Positions 7,820-16,090 are shown, counted from the first letter of the stretch. The stretch is 34,056 nt of DNA from Bacillota bacterium (GCA_023413135.1 JAEZQK010000051.1:1-34056); one strand, 5' to 3'. Made by a program: numbers and translations. Notes: a model not told the origin generated them from the sequence alone.

Positions 7820-8395
7820 TCAAGGGGCCGTTTGCGCTTCCTTTGTGAAAAGAACCTTTGCAGCCTGATACGCTTCCGCGGCGATGGCCTTTGCTTCCTC
7901 CGCCATGGTATTCCAATGGGAATCCATCCCATTTACGTACCATGACAGTCCTTTTTCATATCCGAGCCGCTTAGCGGTAAAGGCGTAATGCAGCCAGTAG
8001 CCGGGCATCATGATCTGGCTGGCGGCATCGGCGTTGGAAATGCTAACTTCCTCCAACGTTCCCTGCCCGGGGGCCAAAGGGGAGGAATGGGTGAGGATGC
8101 ATTGACGGACGGCTGCAATCCTTCCAGCAGGATATTCAAGCGATGACAAAATCTCCTCCGCCCTCTCCCCACCCAGGATATGGTGCTTTGCCACCGAGGC
8201 ATAATCCTCTATGGCGGATATGTCGTGCAGGTACGCCGCCAGGCCTACGATCTCCCGGTCAGCGTGAAAAGTTTGCGCCAGTGTGTCGGCAATTTGCGCC
8301 ATGACACAAATGTGCTTCTCATAAAAAGCAGTGTCGAACGGGCCTGCCCCACGGCTGCAGATATCTTTCATGAGAGACCGGATTTGCTCCAGCAT
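7820..8395 (-). CDS. HD-domain protein (putative phosphohydrolase)
   Basis: A 191-residue soluble protein. Likely metal ligands of an HD domain are H28 (EKHICVMAQIA), H57-D58 (AAYLHDIS), H71/H72, H103 (LTHSS) and D123 (ISNADAAS). The family hydrolyses phosphate esters of nucleotides or other small metabolites; the substrate cannot be predicted. I chose the ATG at 8395 because AAGGAGTGATGG precedes it; the frame extends 32 codons further without a ribosome binding site. The C-terminal third is alpha-helical and Ala-rich (AEEAKAIAAEAYQAAK). It stands between a repeat region and the VOC-fold gene. The terminator at 8499-8525 separates it from that upstream gene, so it probably has its own promoter. 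Confidence 0.8.
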   Translation of the reverse strand: MLEQIRSLMKDICSRGAGPFDTAFYEKHICVMAQIADTLAQTFHADREIVGLAAYLHDISAIEDYASVAKHHILGGERAEEILSSLEYPAGRIAAVRQCILTHSSPLAPGQGTLEEVSISNADAASQIMMPGYWLHYAFTAKRLGYEKGLSWYVNGMDSHWNTMAEEAKAIAAEAYQAAKVLFTKEAQTAP

Positions 8396-8498
8396 GAAAC
8401 CATCACTCCTTTTCCATGGCGGGGATCCGTCTGTATCATAACAGGGAAGAACGGATATGGCAATATATTCCGTATGCACTGCGTAAGCCATATAGCAT

Positions 8499-8525
8499 AT
8501 AAAAAAGCCTCCCTTTCAGGAGGCC
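8499..8525 (-). terminator. Intrinsic terminator of the VOC-fold gene
   Basis: GCCTCC (8507-8512) pairs with GGAGGC (8519-8524) around a 6-base loop. On the minus strand the stem is followed directly by six T residues. It lies about 30 bases after the stop codon of the gene at 8556-8990. Confidence 0.85.
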
Positions 8526-8555
8526 GTTGAATGTAAGCTGTCTGCTACTGCAGTA

Positions 8556-8990
8556 TTAGTTGTTCCCGTATTCTTTGCCGCTGTCATGGCTGAACTGCCA
8601 GCCGATGCCGAACTTGTCGGTCACCATACCGTACAGGTTGCTCCAGAAGGTTTCCTGCAGCTCCATTTCCACTTCACCGCCTGCCAAGAGCTCATGGAAA
8701 AGGCGTTTTATTTCGTCCGCATCCTTGGTGACAACGGTCAGGCTGATGTTGTTACCCTGAATATACGGCATTCCGGGAGGGTTATCGCAAAACATGACGG
8801 TGGCGCCCAGGATGTTCAGGTCGGTGTACATGATCAGCTTCTTTTCTGTTTCATCCAAAACCATTTCCGGGTCGGGCGGCGCTTCCCCGTAGGTCATGAA
8901 CTTGGGCGCTTTGGTTTTGAATACCTTTGCGTAAAATTCCACCGCCTCGCGGCAGTTGCCGTTGAAATTGATGAACAGCTGCAATGCCAT
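8556..8990 (-). CDS. VOC-superfamily protein, PhnB-like
   Basis: A 144-residue protein of the glyoxalase/bleomycin-resistance (VOC) fold, PhnB or '3-demethylubiquinone methyltransferase-like' subgroup. It begins with the usual strand LQLFINFNGNCREAVEFYAKVF and has MYTDLNILGATVMFCDN in the middle. It ends with ETFWSNLYGMVTDKFGIGWQFS, the typical signature of this subgroup. Members are homodimeric cytoplasmic proteins with mostly unknown ligands. AAAGGAGTG precedes the ATG at 8990. It is transcribed alone and ended by the terminator at 8499-8525. Confidence 0.88.
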   Translation of the reverse strand: MALQLFINFNGNCREAVEFYAKVFKTKAPKFMTYGEAPPDPEMVLDETEKKLIMYTDLNILGATVMFCDNPPGMPYIQGNNISLTVVTKDADEIKRLFHELLAGGEVEMELQETFWSNLYGMVTDKFGIGWQFSHDSGKEYGNN

Positions 8991-9075
8991 ACGCTACACT
9001 CCTTTGTTTTTTGTGGTTGTCCCACTATGTTGTACCACAAAACATGGAGAATTAAACATTCTGCTTTGATTGCTC

Positions 9076-10065
9076 CTATTCCCTGATGGACCCAAGTAGC
9101 GCATCCACCTCATTCATTTGCTGTTTGGATAGCGGACCAAACGCCATGGCCTTGGCGTTTTCTTCCGCCTGCTTTACGCTTTTGAAGCCAGGGATGGGAA
9201 TGGTGTTTTCGCTCCTGCCCCACAGCCAGGCAAGCGCACCCTGGGCCAGCGTACGCCCTCCGCTTACCAACACCTCCCGCACGCCGTCCAGCATCTTCAA
9301 AAAAGCCGGGTCGGGCTTGCCATCCTTGAAATACCGCACCCAGCCATGGCCGGCGCCGCGCACATCATCCTTGGGCAGATTAGAATCTTTTGTGAATTTG
9401 CCGCTCAGCATCCCCATAGCCAGTGGCGTCCGGTTCACGGATGCCAAATGATTTGCTTGACACAGCTGCACCATCTCCGGCGCATCAGAAAACACGTTCA
9501 TATCGTGCTCGATGACCGAACAATCAGGGCGCTTTAAAAAAGCCGCCGCGCCGTCCACAAGGTCGGTGCTCCAGCCATAGGTGCGGATCTTTCCCTTCTT
9601 GACAAGCTGATCCAGCGCGTTTAAGATGGGGCCGATCTGTGTGAGGCCGATCTCCCACACGTGCAAAAGATATAGATCGATATAGTCCGTTTGAAGGCGC
9701 TTGAGCGAGGCGTCGCAAGCCCGCTCCACATAATTGGGATCAAGGTTCACGCCATGGAGCGTTTTGGTGGATTCGTTGCCGAAGTAGCCGAACTTGGTGC
9801 TGACTACCACACTGCTCCTGCGGCCTGCGATGGCTTGGCCCACCACCTGCTCACTGTGGCCCACGCCGTAAGCATCCGCCGTATCCACAAAGTTCACGCC
9901 CAGGTCGAAGGCCGCATGCAGCGCCCGGATGGATTCCCTGTCGTCCACATCGCCCCAGCCGTCCGGCAGCCCCTCCAATATAAATGGTCCGCCAATAGCC
10001 CAGCAGCCCAAGCCCAGAGCGCTGACTTCAATACCCGACCTGCCCAAAGTTCTTGTCATCACCAT
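9076..10065 (-). CDS. Aldo/keto reductase
   Basis: A 329-residue NADPH-dependent oxidoreductase with a TIM-barrel fold. The catalytic tetrad is visible as D61 (FVDTADAYG), Y66, K91 (VVSTKFGY) and H135 (LYLLHVW). The C-terminal cofactor region contains IPIPGFKSVKQAEENAKA. GGGAGGGA lies five bases before the ATG at 10065; a TTG five codons upstream is the only other option. It resembles the YajO/IolS group that reduces aldehydes and ketones of sugars or xenobiotics. Neighbours give no substrate hint. Confidence 0.92.
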   Translation of the reverse strand: MVMTRTLGRSGIEVSALGLGCWAIGGPFILEGLPDGWGDVDDRESIRALHAAFDLGVNFVDTADAYGVGHSEQVVGQAIAGRRSSVVVSTKFGYFGNESTKTLHGVNLDPNYVERACDASLKRLQTDYIDLYLLHVWEIGLTQIGPILNALDQLVKKGKIRTYGWSTDLVDGAAAFLKRPDCSVIEHDMNVFSDAPEMVQLCQANHLASVNRTPLAMGMLSGKFTKDSNLPKDDVRGAGHGWVRYFKDGKPDPAFLKMLDGVREVLVSGGRTLAQGALAWLWGRSENTIPIPGFKSVKQAEENAKAMAFGPLSKQQMNEVDALLGSIRE

Positions 10066-10188
10066 GCGGTTCCCTCCCAAGCCACGGTTTTACGCGGCGT
10101 TTTGATGGGAACAGTATACGGCAATAGATTGGCATGAAAAAGTGCCAATTTTATTCAAGTTTTCTGGAGCCAATTTTGTTCATCATTC

Positions 10189-10219
10189 TAAAAAAACCTG
10201 CGCGGATGATGCGCAGGTT
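10189..10219 (-). terminator. Intrinsic terminator of the chitinase gene
   Basis: AACCTGCGC (10195-10203) pairs with GCGCAGGTT (10211-10219) around a 7-base loop. Read on the minus strand, the stem is followed by a run of T residues. It lies ten bases after the chitinase stop codon. Confidence 0.9.
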
Positions 10220-10228
10220 CTAAACTGA

Positions 10229-11656
10229 TCATTTCAAATTCTTATTCAGCGTATTGAGCAGCGTTCCGTCCGCGTTTTGCGACAGCTCCCAAATGCCAGC
10301 CCCGGCCAGGTTCTGGTTTTTGATATACGCGGCTTTCTCCTTTAGGGATGTGGCGTCTTCATATGTAATGAAGATGGAGCCGTTGAACAACCAGGGCGTT
10401 CTGCCCGCCGCGCCGTAATAGCGGGTGTAGGACTTATCGCTTAAATACTGGGATACGATGTCATCGTAATCCAGCGACTTATACCCTTTATACGTCTTGA
10501 GGATGCCCGTGCCGCCGCCCTGCACGTTGCTGTAGCGGTGACCGTAGAACGGTACGCCTACCACCAGTTTGGATTTGGGGAAGCCTCCCCCCACCCAGGC
10601 CTTTACCGCCTGATCCACACTCCAGACAAACTGGGGTGAAGCCGCGGTGGAACCGTACAGCGGGGCATTGTGGTCGGTGTACTTGTCGGCGAAACCGTGA
10701 ATGTCGTAGGCCATCACCAGGCCGAAATCCAGGTATTGGCCGATAGACTTCATTTGCACATTGCCCACATAACCTGATCCCGCTCCGCCGGCGATGGTCA
10801 ACAGATAGTGTTTGCCATCCTTTTTCCCCTGGGCGTCCAGCTTTTCCCGCAGTTCTTTGAGCAGCAGGGTGAAATTCTCCTTATCGGCAGCGCGGTATGC
10901 GTTCTCCGGCTTGCCGCCGCTGACAGGGAATTCCCAGTCGATATCCACGCCGTCAAAGCCGTGGATAGCCACAAATTCCGCTACGCTCCAAGCAAAAGTT
11001 TCCCGGCGGCTGGCCGTGGATGCCACATTGGAAAACCGGCCGGACCATTCCCAACCGCCCACGGAAATCAGCGTTTTCAGGCTGGGATATTTCTTCTTCA
11101 ACGCGCGCAGTTCCGCAAAGTTCTTCTCATCCACCCCAGGATCACCCAAAGCGATCTTGTGGGAGCTGCTCACGTTTGCGAACGCATACAGAATGTGCGT
11201 AAGATTGGATGCCGGGATGTCATTGGGCGTATACCCGGAATAGGCAGCCCAGCTGGCATAATACCCGGCAATGATCTTGCCCGCAGCACCACTGCTTTTG
11301 GTGGTAACGGTGATCTTGTTGCTGGCGCCGGAGATGTTGCCTGCCGCATCCTGCGCGGCCACATAAAAGGTGTAGGATGTGCCCGGTGCAAGATTTGTGA
11401 TGGTCACTTCCGTTTTTGTCGTATACGTAAGGTATGCCGCATCCTTGAAAACGGCATACGATTTTACACCCACATTGTCCGTGGATTTTTCCCATGTAAG
11501 GCGTACGGAAGTCGTGTCGGTGGAAGTTGCGGACAGGCTTGCGGGCTTGGTTGGCTTGACAGTGTCGGCCGCGGCGGCAGCGCCTATGGAGACGGAGCAC
11601 AGGATCAGCACCATCAGCCCAGCGCCCACCGCCTTGAGGAACCGGTTCGCTTTCAT
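10229..11656 (-). CDS. Secreted GH18 chitinase with FN3 domain
   Basis: A 475-residue extracellular glycosidase. Residues 1-31 form a signal peptide (MKANRF, a hydrophobic core, then GAAAAA). Residues 33-122 are a fibronectin type III domain (KPASLSATSTDTTSVRLTW, ending ASNKITVTT). From about 127 the GH18 barrel starts with IIAGYYASWAAY. The catalytic motif DxxDxDxE is DGVDIDWE, with D235, D238, D240 and the acid E242. The substrate-assisted mechanism of GH18 cleaves beta-1,4-GlcNAc linkages in chitin or related glycans. The ATG at 11656 fits AAAGGGG 11 bases upstream; a TTG two codons earlier is possible. It may generate oligosaccharides for an amino-sugar importer such as the one at 24362-27787, which is inference. 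A terminator follows. Confidence 0.93.
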   Translation of the reverse strand: MKANRFLKAVGAGLMVLILCSVSIGAAAAADTVKPTKPASLSATSTDTTSVRLTWEKSTDNVGVKSYAVFKDAAYLTYTTKTEVTITNLAPGTSYTFYVAAQDAAGNISGASNKITVTTKSSGAAGKIIAGYYASWAAYSGYTPNDIPASNLTHILYAFANVSSSHKIALGDPGVDEKNFAELRALKKKYPSLKTLISVGGWEWSGRFSNVASTASRRETFAWSVAEFVAIHGFDGVDIDWEFPVSGGKPENAYRAADKENFTLLLKELREKLDAQGKKDGKHYLLTIAGGAGSGYVGNVQMKSIGQYLDFGLVMAYDIHGFADKYTDHNAPLYGSTAASPQFVWSVDQAVKAWVGGGFPKSKLVVGVPFYGHRYSNVQGGGTGILKTYKGYKSLDYDDIVSQYLSDKSYTRYYGAAGRTPWLFNGSIFITYEDATSLKEKAAYIKNQNLAGAGIWELSQNADGTLLNTLNKNLK

Positions 11657-11695
11657 TCGCAAGAAAGCCCCTTTCTGCTAATTTAGGTCTAATTT

Positions 11696-11724
11696 ACTAT
11701 AGTATATTTGTACAGTTAGAACAA
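11696..11724 (-). promoter_or_regulatory. Possible promoter of the chitinase gene
   Basis: On the minus strand TTGTTC (11719-11724) is followed after 17 bases by TATAGT (11696-11701), about 40 bases before the start codon. The match to the vegetative consensus is moderate. Confidence 0.45.
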
Positions 11725-11811
11725 CCCACAATATATGGCATCATGGAAAAGCAGCACGAAACAGGGAAAAATATTGGACTAACGAATCCACATCAGGAAA
11801 ATTTGCGGAAC

Positions 11812-11838
11812 AAAAAACCGGCGCAGTCAAGCGCCGGT
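11812..11838 (-). terminator. Intrinsic terminator of the mgl-type operon
   Basis: ACCGGCGC (11817-11824) pairs with GCGCCGGT (11831-11838) around a 6-base loop. On the minus strand the stem runs into six T residues. It lies 26 bases after the stop of the small membrane protein, placing that gene inside the operon. Confidence 0.9.
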
Positions 11839-11864
11839 CAAAGCAAAATATGGCAGCCGGAAAG

Positions 11865-12068
11865 CTATCTTCCCCCTTGAACCACTCCGATCACAATGCT
11901 TGCGATGAGCAGGAGGGAGATGATTAAGATGATGATGTTCATCGTACGGACAGATACCTTGATATGGCCATACAAGGACTCCCGCATCCCCTTTGGCCGC
12001 TGTGCGGATTTCTCTTCCACTTCCATATTGGCTCGCAGCTCACGCTCGTTTTTGCTCAAATCTGTCAT
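11865..12068 (-). CDS. Small tail-anchored membrane protein in the mgl-type operon
   Basis: A 67-residue protein I do not recognise. The first 40 residues are charged (SKNERELRANMEVEEKSAQRPKG). One hydrophobic helix of about 20 residues follows near the C-terminus (NIIILIISLLLIASIVIGVV) and only GGR-type residues come after it, so it should be a C-tail-anchored protein facing the cytoplasm. AGGAAATGTT precedes the ATG at 12068; an in-frame start five codons earlier has poorer support. It follows the permease gene by 31 bases of 10-base repeats and is the last gene before the operon terminator. That placement suggests a role with the sugar transporter, such as assembly or regulation, but there is no direct evidence. 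Confidence 0.75.
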   Translation of the reverse strand: MTDLSKNERELRANMEVEEKSAQRPKGMRESLYGHIKVSVRTMNIIILIISLLLIASIVIGVVQGGR

Positions 12069-12070
12069 AA

Positions 12071-12110
12071 CATTTCCTATCATTTCTTATCATTTCTTAT
12101 CATTTCTTTA
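12071..12110 (-). repeat. Four tandem 10-base repeats at the permease/small-protein junction
   Basis: Four head-to-tail copies of CATTTCTTAT (plus strand), two exact and the outer two with one or two changes. The array spans the permease stop codon and runs to the ribosome binding site of the small protein. On the minus strand each unit reads ATAAGAAATG, so the array repeats an ATGATAA stop/start-like motif. Confidence 0.85.
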
Positions 12111-13131
12111 CCAGAGACTTGCGCACGTCGATGGCCACGGCCAGTACAATGATCAAGCCTCTGATAATATACTGCCAATATGCGTTAACCTGCAGGAAGT
12201 ACAGCGAGTAGTTGATGGCCTGCAGGATGATGGCACCAATGACAACGCCCTGTATCGTACCCACGCCACCTGAGAAGGAGACGCCGCCGATGACGCAAGC
12301 GGAAATGGCATCCAGCTCGTAGTTGATACCCGTGTTTGCACCTACCGACTGGATGCGGGCGGCCTCCAGGAAGGAAGCGATGCCGTAGAGTACACCTGCC
12401 ACCAGGTACACAAGCATGATCGTCTTTCCCACATTGACGCCGGACACCGCGGCGGCTTCCGCGTTACCGCCGACGGCAAACATGTTTTTGCCAAGCCTCG
12501 TCTTGTTCCACACGACCCACATGATCACTGCAAGCAGCAGGAAGTACAGGACCGCCAAGGGAATCTTGACCTGGCCCAGGATCAGGTTGCCCGCCGCTGC
12601 GTTTAAAAAGCCGCGCTCAAATGTAGAAAGTGCCTGCGCCGAGCCGGAAGGCTGGGACTCAATGTAGATACAGTTGGCGCCAAAGGCAATCAGCTGTGTG
12701 CCCAGCGTGATGATAAATGCGTGCATATGCAGCTTGGCTACGCCAAAGCCGTTGATCGCGCTGAAGATTACGCTGATTGCAATGGAGACCAGCAGCGGCA
12801 CGATAAGCGGCAACTGCGATGTCATACCCTGATAGTAGCGTGAGGCGTAGGTGACGGACTGCACCAGCGATGCGGTAACCGCCGCGCTCAGGCCAAGCAC
12901 GCGGCCGATGGACAGGTCGGTGCCCGCAAGCACAATGATGCCGGCGCAGCCCAATGCCAGAATGCCTTTGGTAGCCGCCTGTTTTAGGATGTTCAGCACA
13001 TTTGTGAACTCTACAAAGTTTGGTTTGATGATGCTGACCGTCACCAAAATCGCAATGAGTATGATGTACAGTGCGTAATTGAGCAGAAATTCACCGACTT
13101 TTTTGTTGTCGATTCTCCTTGTATTCTCCAT
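12100..13131 (-). CDS. mglC: Galactose/glucose ABC transporter permease, MglC-like
   Basis: A 343-residue membrane protein of the RbsC/MglC (BPD_transp_2) family with eight to ten predicted helices. Family landmarks are GCAGIIVLAGTDLSIGRVLGL near 60-80, the conserved loop NKTRLGKNMFAVGGNAEAAAVSGVNV (about 208-233), and VIGGVSFSGGVGTIQGVVIGA near 285-305. It forms the membrane pore that receives sugar from the binding protein and is energised by the adjacent double ATPase. AGCGAGGAAAAGCGA precedes the ATG at 13131, 15 bases after the ATPase gene. Length is close to E. coli MglC. The gene order binding protein, ATPase, permease matches mglBAC. Confidence 0.92.
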   Translation of the reverse strand: MENTRRIDNKKVGEFLLNYALYIILIAILVTVSIIKPNFVEFTNVLNILKQAATKGILALGCAGIIVLAGTDLSIGRVLGLSAAVTASLVQSVTYASRYYQGMTSQLPLIVPLLVSIAISVIFSAINGFGVAKLHMHAFIITLGTQLIAFGANCIYIESQPSGSAQALSTFERGFLNAAAGNLILGQVKIPLAVLYFLLLAVIMWVVWNKTRLGKNMFAVGGNAEAAAVSGVNVGKTIMLVYLVAGVLYGIASFLEAARIQSVGANTGINYELDAISACVIGGVSFSGGVGTIQGVVIGAIILQAINYSLYFLQVNAYWQYIIRGLIIVLAVAIDVRKSLVKK

Positions 13132-13146
13132 TCGCTTTTCCTCGCT

Positions 13147-14667
13147 CTATACATATTTTGCGGCCAGGCGGAGAATCGTCTCCTGCTCGCCATCAATGCT
13201 GCCAAAATCCGTGCCGCGCTCCACGATGCCGGCCATTCTGCCACCCGACATAACGAGTATGCGGTCGCAGATGCCTATCAGCTCCGGCATTTCGGATGAT
13301 ACCATCACAATGCCCTTGCCCTGCTGCGCAAGCTGCAAAATGAGCTGATAGATCTCATATTTCGCCCCGACATCGATGCCGCGGGTGGGTTCGTCCAACA
13401 GCAAAATTTCTGGATTTGTAAGTAGCCACCGGCCGATGATGACCTTCTGCTGATTGCCACCCGACAGGCTGCGTATGGCCGTACGCTGGCCTGGTGTTTT
13501 GACTTTCAGGCTGTCGATGACCCACTTGGTGTCCTTTGTCATTTTTCTGTTGGAAAGAAGCGCCTTGCCATAGGCAAGCATATTGGAGATGGTGGAATTG
13601 AACGTGATATTCATGGATGGGAACAGGCCTGTGGCGCGACGTTCCTCGGTAATCAGCGCAAAGCCGTTTCGGATCGCCGCTTCGGGCGTTCTATTTTGAA
13701 TTTGCTTATCATGCAGCCTGATATCACCTTTTTCCCTGGTGTATACGCCAAAGATCGTGTTGAGCAGTTCGGTACGGCGCGAGCCGACCAGACCCGCAAT
13801 GCCAAGCACTTCGCCGCGGCGAAGCATAAAGCTTACATCATGACAGGTCGGCTCATATTTCCCGGTCAGATTATTTACTTCCAGAAGCACTTCGCCCGGA
13901 ACATTCTTTTTTTCGGGAAAGCGCTGTGTCAGGTCACGGTTGACCATCAGACGGATGATTTCCTGGTTGTCCAGTTCCTTTGCCGCACGTGTAGCGATCC
14001 AGCGGCCATCACGCATAATGGTCACTTCGTCGGAAATACGCAAAATCTCATCCATCTTGTGGGAGATGTAAATGATGCCGACGCCTTTATCCGCAAGCTG
14101 CTTGATGATTACAAACAGGTGTTCGACCTCGCTTTCCGTAAGCGAAGATGTCGGCTCGTCAAGCACCAGGATTTTCGCATTATAGGAAACGGCTTTGGCA
14201 ATCTCCACCATCTGGCGTCTTGCAACGGACAGGCTGCCGATGATTTCCCTGGGATTTACATCAATGCCCAGTTCTTTAAAGACGCGGACAGTATCCTGGA
14301 ACATGGTTTTCCCGTCGATAAACCCGTTCTTGAGGGGGAATCTGCCCAGCCAGACATTTTCCATGACGCTGCGGCGCAACACCTGGTTCAATTCCTGGTG
14401 AACCATTGCAACGCCATGATCCAGCGCGTGTTTAGGGTCGGTAAAAGCGACGCTTTTGCCTTCCATGAGGATGGTGCCCGAGTCCTTTTTATAGATGCCG
14501 AACAGGCATTTCATCAATGTGGATTTTCCCGCGCCGTTTTCGCCCATCAGTGCGTGAACAGTCCCCGGCTTGAGCTTCAGCTGCGCTTTGTCCAGCGCGC
14601 GAACACCGGGAAACTGCTTGTCGATATCGATCATCTCAAGCAGGTATTGGGTGCTTTTTTCTTCCAT
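13147..14667 (-). CDS. mglA: Galactose/glucose ABC transporter double ATPase, MglA-like
   Basis: A 506-residue cytoplasmic protein with two fused ABC domains, the usual layout of monosaccharide importers. Domain 1 has Walker A GENGAGKST near residue 43, signature LSVARRQMVEIAKA, and Walker B ILVLDEPTSSL. Domain 2 has a degenerate Walker A (GLVGSRRTE), which is normal for this family, then LSGGNQQKVIIGRWL and ILLLDEPTRGIDVGAK. The ATG at 14667 has GGTGA upstream; a GTG three codons earlier is the other candidate. A 9-bp stem-loop separates it from the binding-protein gene. The assignment to galactose/glucose rests on the adjacent binding protein. Confidence 0.92.
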   Translation of the reverse strand: MEEKSTQYLLEMIDIDKQFPGVRALDKAQLKLKPGTVHALMGENGAGKSTLMKCLFGIYKKDSGTILMEGKSVAFTDPKHALDHGVAMVHQELNQVLRRSVMENVWLGRFPLKNGFIDGKTMFQDTVRVFKELGIDVNPREIIGSLSVARRQMVEIAKAVSYNAKILVLDEPTSSLTESEVEHLFVIIKQLADKGVGIIYISHKMDEILRISDEVTIMRDGRWIATRAAKELDNQEIIRLMVNRDLTQRFPEKKNVPGEVLLEVNNLTGKYEPTCHDVSFMLRRGEVLGIAGLVGSRRTELLNTIFGVYTREKGDIRLHDKQIQNRTPEAAIRNGFALITEERRATGLFPSMNITFNSTISNMLAYGKALLSNRKMTKDTKWVIDSLKVKTPGQRTAIRSLSGGNQQKVIIGRWLLTNPEILLLDEPTRGIDVGAKYEIYQLILQLAQQGKGIVMVSSEMPELIGICDRILVMSGGRMAGIVERGTDFGSIDGEQETILRLAAKYV

Positions 14668-14696
14668 GTACGTCACCGCTCTTTACACTACTAAAA

Positions 14697-14731
14697 GGGA
14701 AGAGGCGCGATGCAGATTCACACCTCTTCCC
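14697..14731 (-). promoter_or_regulatory. Stem-loop between mglB and mglA
   Basis: GGGAAGAGG (14697-14705) pairs with CCTCTTCCC (14723-14731) around a 17-base loop. On the minus strand only four T residues follow, so it is a weak terminator or an mRNA-stabilising hairpin. Such hairpins after a binding-protein gene commonly keep its transcript more abundant than the membrane-component transcripts. Confidence 0.7.
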
Positions 14732-14762
14732 GTGCCATACAAAGCGTTCAAAGAGTACCGGA

Positions 14763-15806
14763 TTACTCGACTTCGGTAATCTTCGCGTAGGGGATGCGGA
14801 TGCACTTGAATGCGTCTTCGGTGGTGTACGCATAGTCGGTGCCGTCCAGCCATTCCTTGCCCTGAGCGCCGTTGACTGCGATGCGGATGTTGGCTTTGCC
14901 CATGGCGTCGCCATCCTGCTTGACGGTAGCGGTCATGCCGCCGTTTTTGATGGATTCCAGCGCGGAGTCGACAGCGTCAACGCCGATGATCACGATGGAG
15001 GGATCGCCTTCAATGCCCGTGTTGTAGCCAACGCCGTTCAGCGCGGCCACAGCGCCCAGGCCCATCATGTCGTTGTTGGCGAAGATGATTTCGATCTTGT
15101 CGCCGTAGGACGCCCAGGTAGCGGTGATGGCATCCTGCGCTTTGGCCTGATCCCAGTCGCACACGAGGGTGTCGCCAAGCTGTTCAAGCGTAAGGCCATT
15201 GGCGATGGCGGTTTCCACTGAATACTGGGTGCGGGCGATGGCTTCGTCGTTGTTGGCTTCGCCCTTGAGCATGACGTATTGCAGCTTACCGTCGCCGTTC
15301 TTGTCGATGGCGGGATCGGCCTTGTACAGGTCAGCCAGGATTTCGCCCTGCATATCGCCGGCCTGACGGGCAAGGGTGCCGATGAAGATCGTGCCGGTGT
15401 CCACCAGAACGGACTGCACGGTCTCCTGCGCGGGCTGCTTGTTGTAGAACAGGAAGGGGATGCCCGCTTCTTTGAACATGTCTACCAGAACCTGACCGTT
15501 GGCGACTTCCGCCAGGTTGATGATCACGAAATCAGGCTTTTCGCCGCAGATGATGGTTGCCTGCTCGATCTGCTTGGCCATATCGTCCGCCGCGTCATAC
15601 ATGGTCAGGTTGATTTTGATGCCCAGTTCTTCGGAGTAGGTAGCCGCCCACTTTTCCATCGCCGCACGGACGGTGGAGCCATAGGTATCGTCATACTTCC
15701 AAATCAGCGCGCGGATGTCAAGCTCGGTCTTAGCCTCCGCAGCGGCAAAAGATACCATGGAAAGACCCATGACCAGTACCAGCACCAGTGCTACCAGTTT
15801 TTTCAT
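14763..15806 (-). CDS. mglB: Galactose/glucose-binding protein, MglB-like
   Basis: A 347-residue exported binding protein. Residues 1-24 are a signal peptide ending SFAAAEA, with no lipobox cysteine. The mature part aligns by eye with E. coli MglB: WKYDDTYGS near 36-44, FYNKQP at 120-125, the EF-hand-like calcium loop DKNGDGKLQ (168-176) followed by LKGE, the tryptophan of CDWDQAKAQDA, FANNDMMGLGAVAAL, and VIIGVDAVDSAL. Differences at sugar contacts: E. coli H152 and D154 appear as N186 and E188, and N256 as Gln. AAGGAGGAACCCC precedes the ATG. It is the first gene of the operon and reads from the promoter at 16062-16090 through a leader of about 250 bases. Confidence 0.92.
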   Translation of the reverse strand: MKKLVALVLVLVMGLSMVSFAAAEAKTELDIRALIWKYDDTYGSTVRAAMEKWAATYSEELGIKINLTMYDAADDMAKQIEQATIICGEKPDFVIINLAEVANGQVLVDMFKEAGIPFLFYNKQPAQETVQSVLVDTGTIFIGTLARQAGDMQGEILADLYKADPAIDKNGDGKLQYVMLKGEANNDEAIARTQYSVETAIANGLTLEQLGDTLVCDWDQAKAQDAITATWASYGDKIEIIFANNDMMGLGAVAALNGVGYNTGIEGDPSIVIIGVDAVDSALESIKNGGMTATVKQDGDAMGKANIRIAVNGAQGKEWLDGTDYAYTTEDAFKCIRIPYAKITEVE

Positions 15807-16028
15807 TGGGGTTCCTCCTTGTTTAGTCGTTTAGTTTCCAACCGGCAGGATGTATGGCCACCATCCCCCGATGAAGGAACAAGTTGGTACGGCAAACAAA
15901 CATTTACTGCAGCACACCGCATAACCAGCGTACCGTTGCAGCTGTGATTGTTTTGGCCGTTTTCCTTACAAGTCGGCAAGGGCTTTTAAACCAAAGTGAC
16001 CCCGCCAGCCATTAATTGCAACTGTACC

Positions 16029-16040
16029 AATGTTTACATT
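16029..16040. promoter_or_regulatory. Possible operator AATGTTTACATT
   Basis: AATGT-TT-ACATT is a perfect 5-bp dyad with a 2-base centre. It lies about 15-26 bases downstream of the inferred transcription start, a position suited to a repressor. The regulator is not identified. Confidence 0.4.
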
Positions 16041-16061
16041 ACTATTTCATACACTAGCAAC

Positions 16062-16090
16062 AGTATAAAACAGACTTTTCACCTTGTCAA
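16062..16090 (-). promoter_or_regulatory. Vegetative-type promoter of the mgl-type operon
   Basis: On the minus strand a perfect -35 TTGACA (16085-16090) is followed after exactly 17 bases by TATACT (16062-16067), five of six to consensus. The sequence just upstream, AAAAGCGTTGACA, partly resembles a catabolite-response element, but too weakly to call. Confidence 0.8.

Noticed and set aside
13696..14694. 332-codon plus-strand frame opposite the mglA-like gene
   Set aside because: Shadow frame opposite a clear ABC ATPase gene; no family match in its translation.
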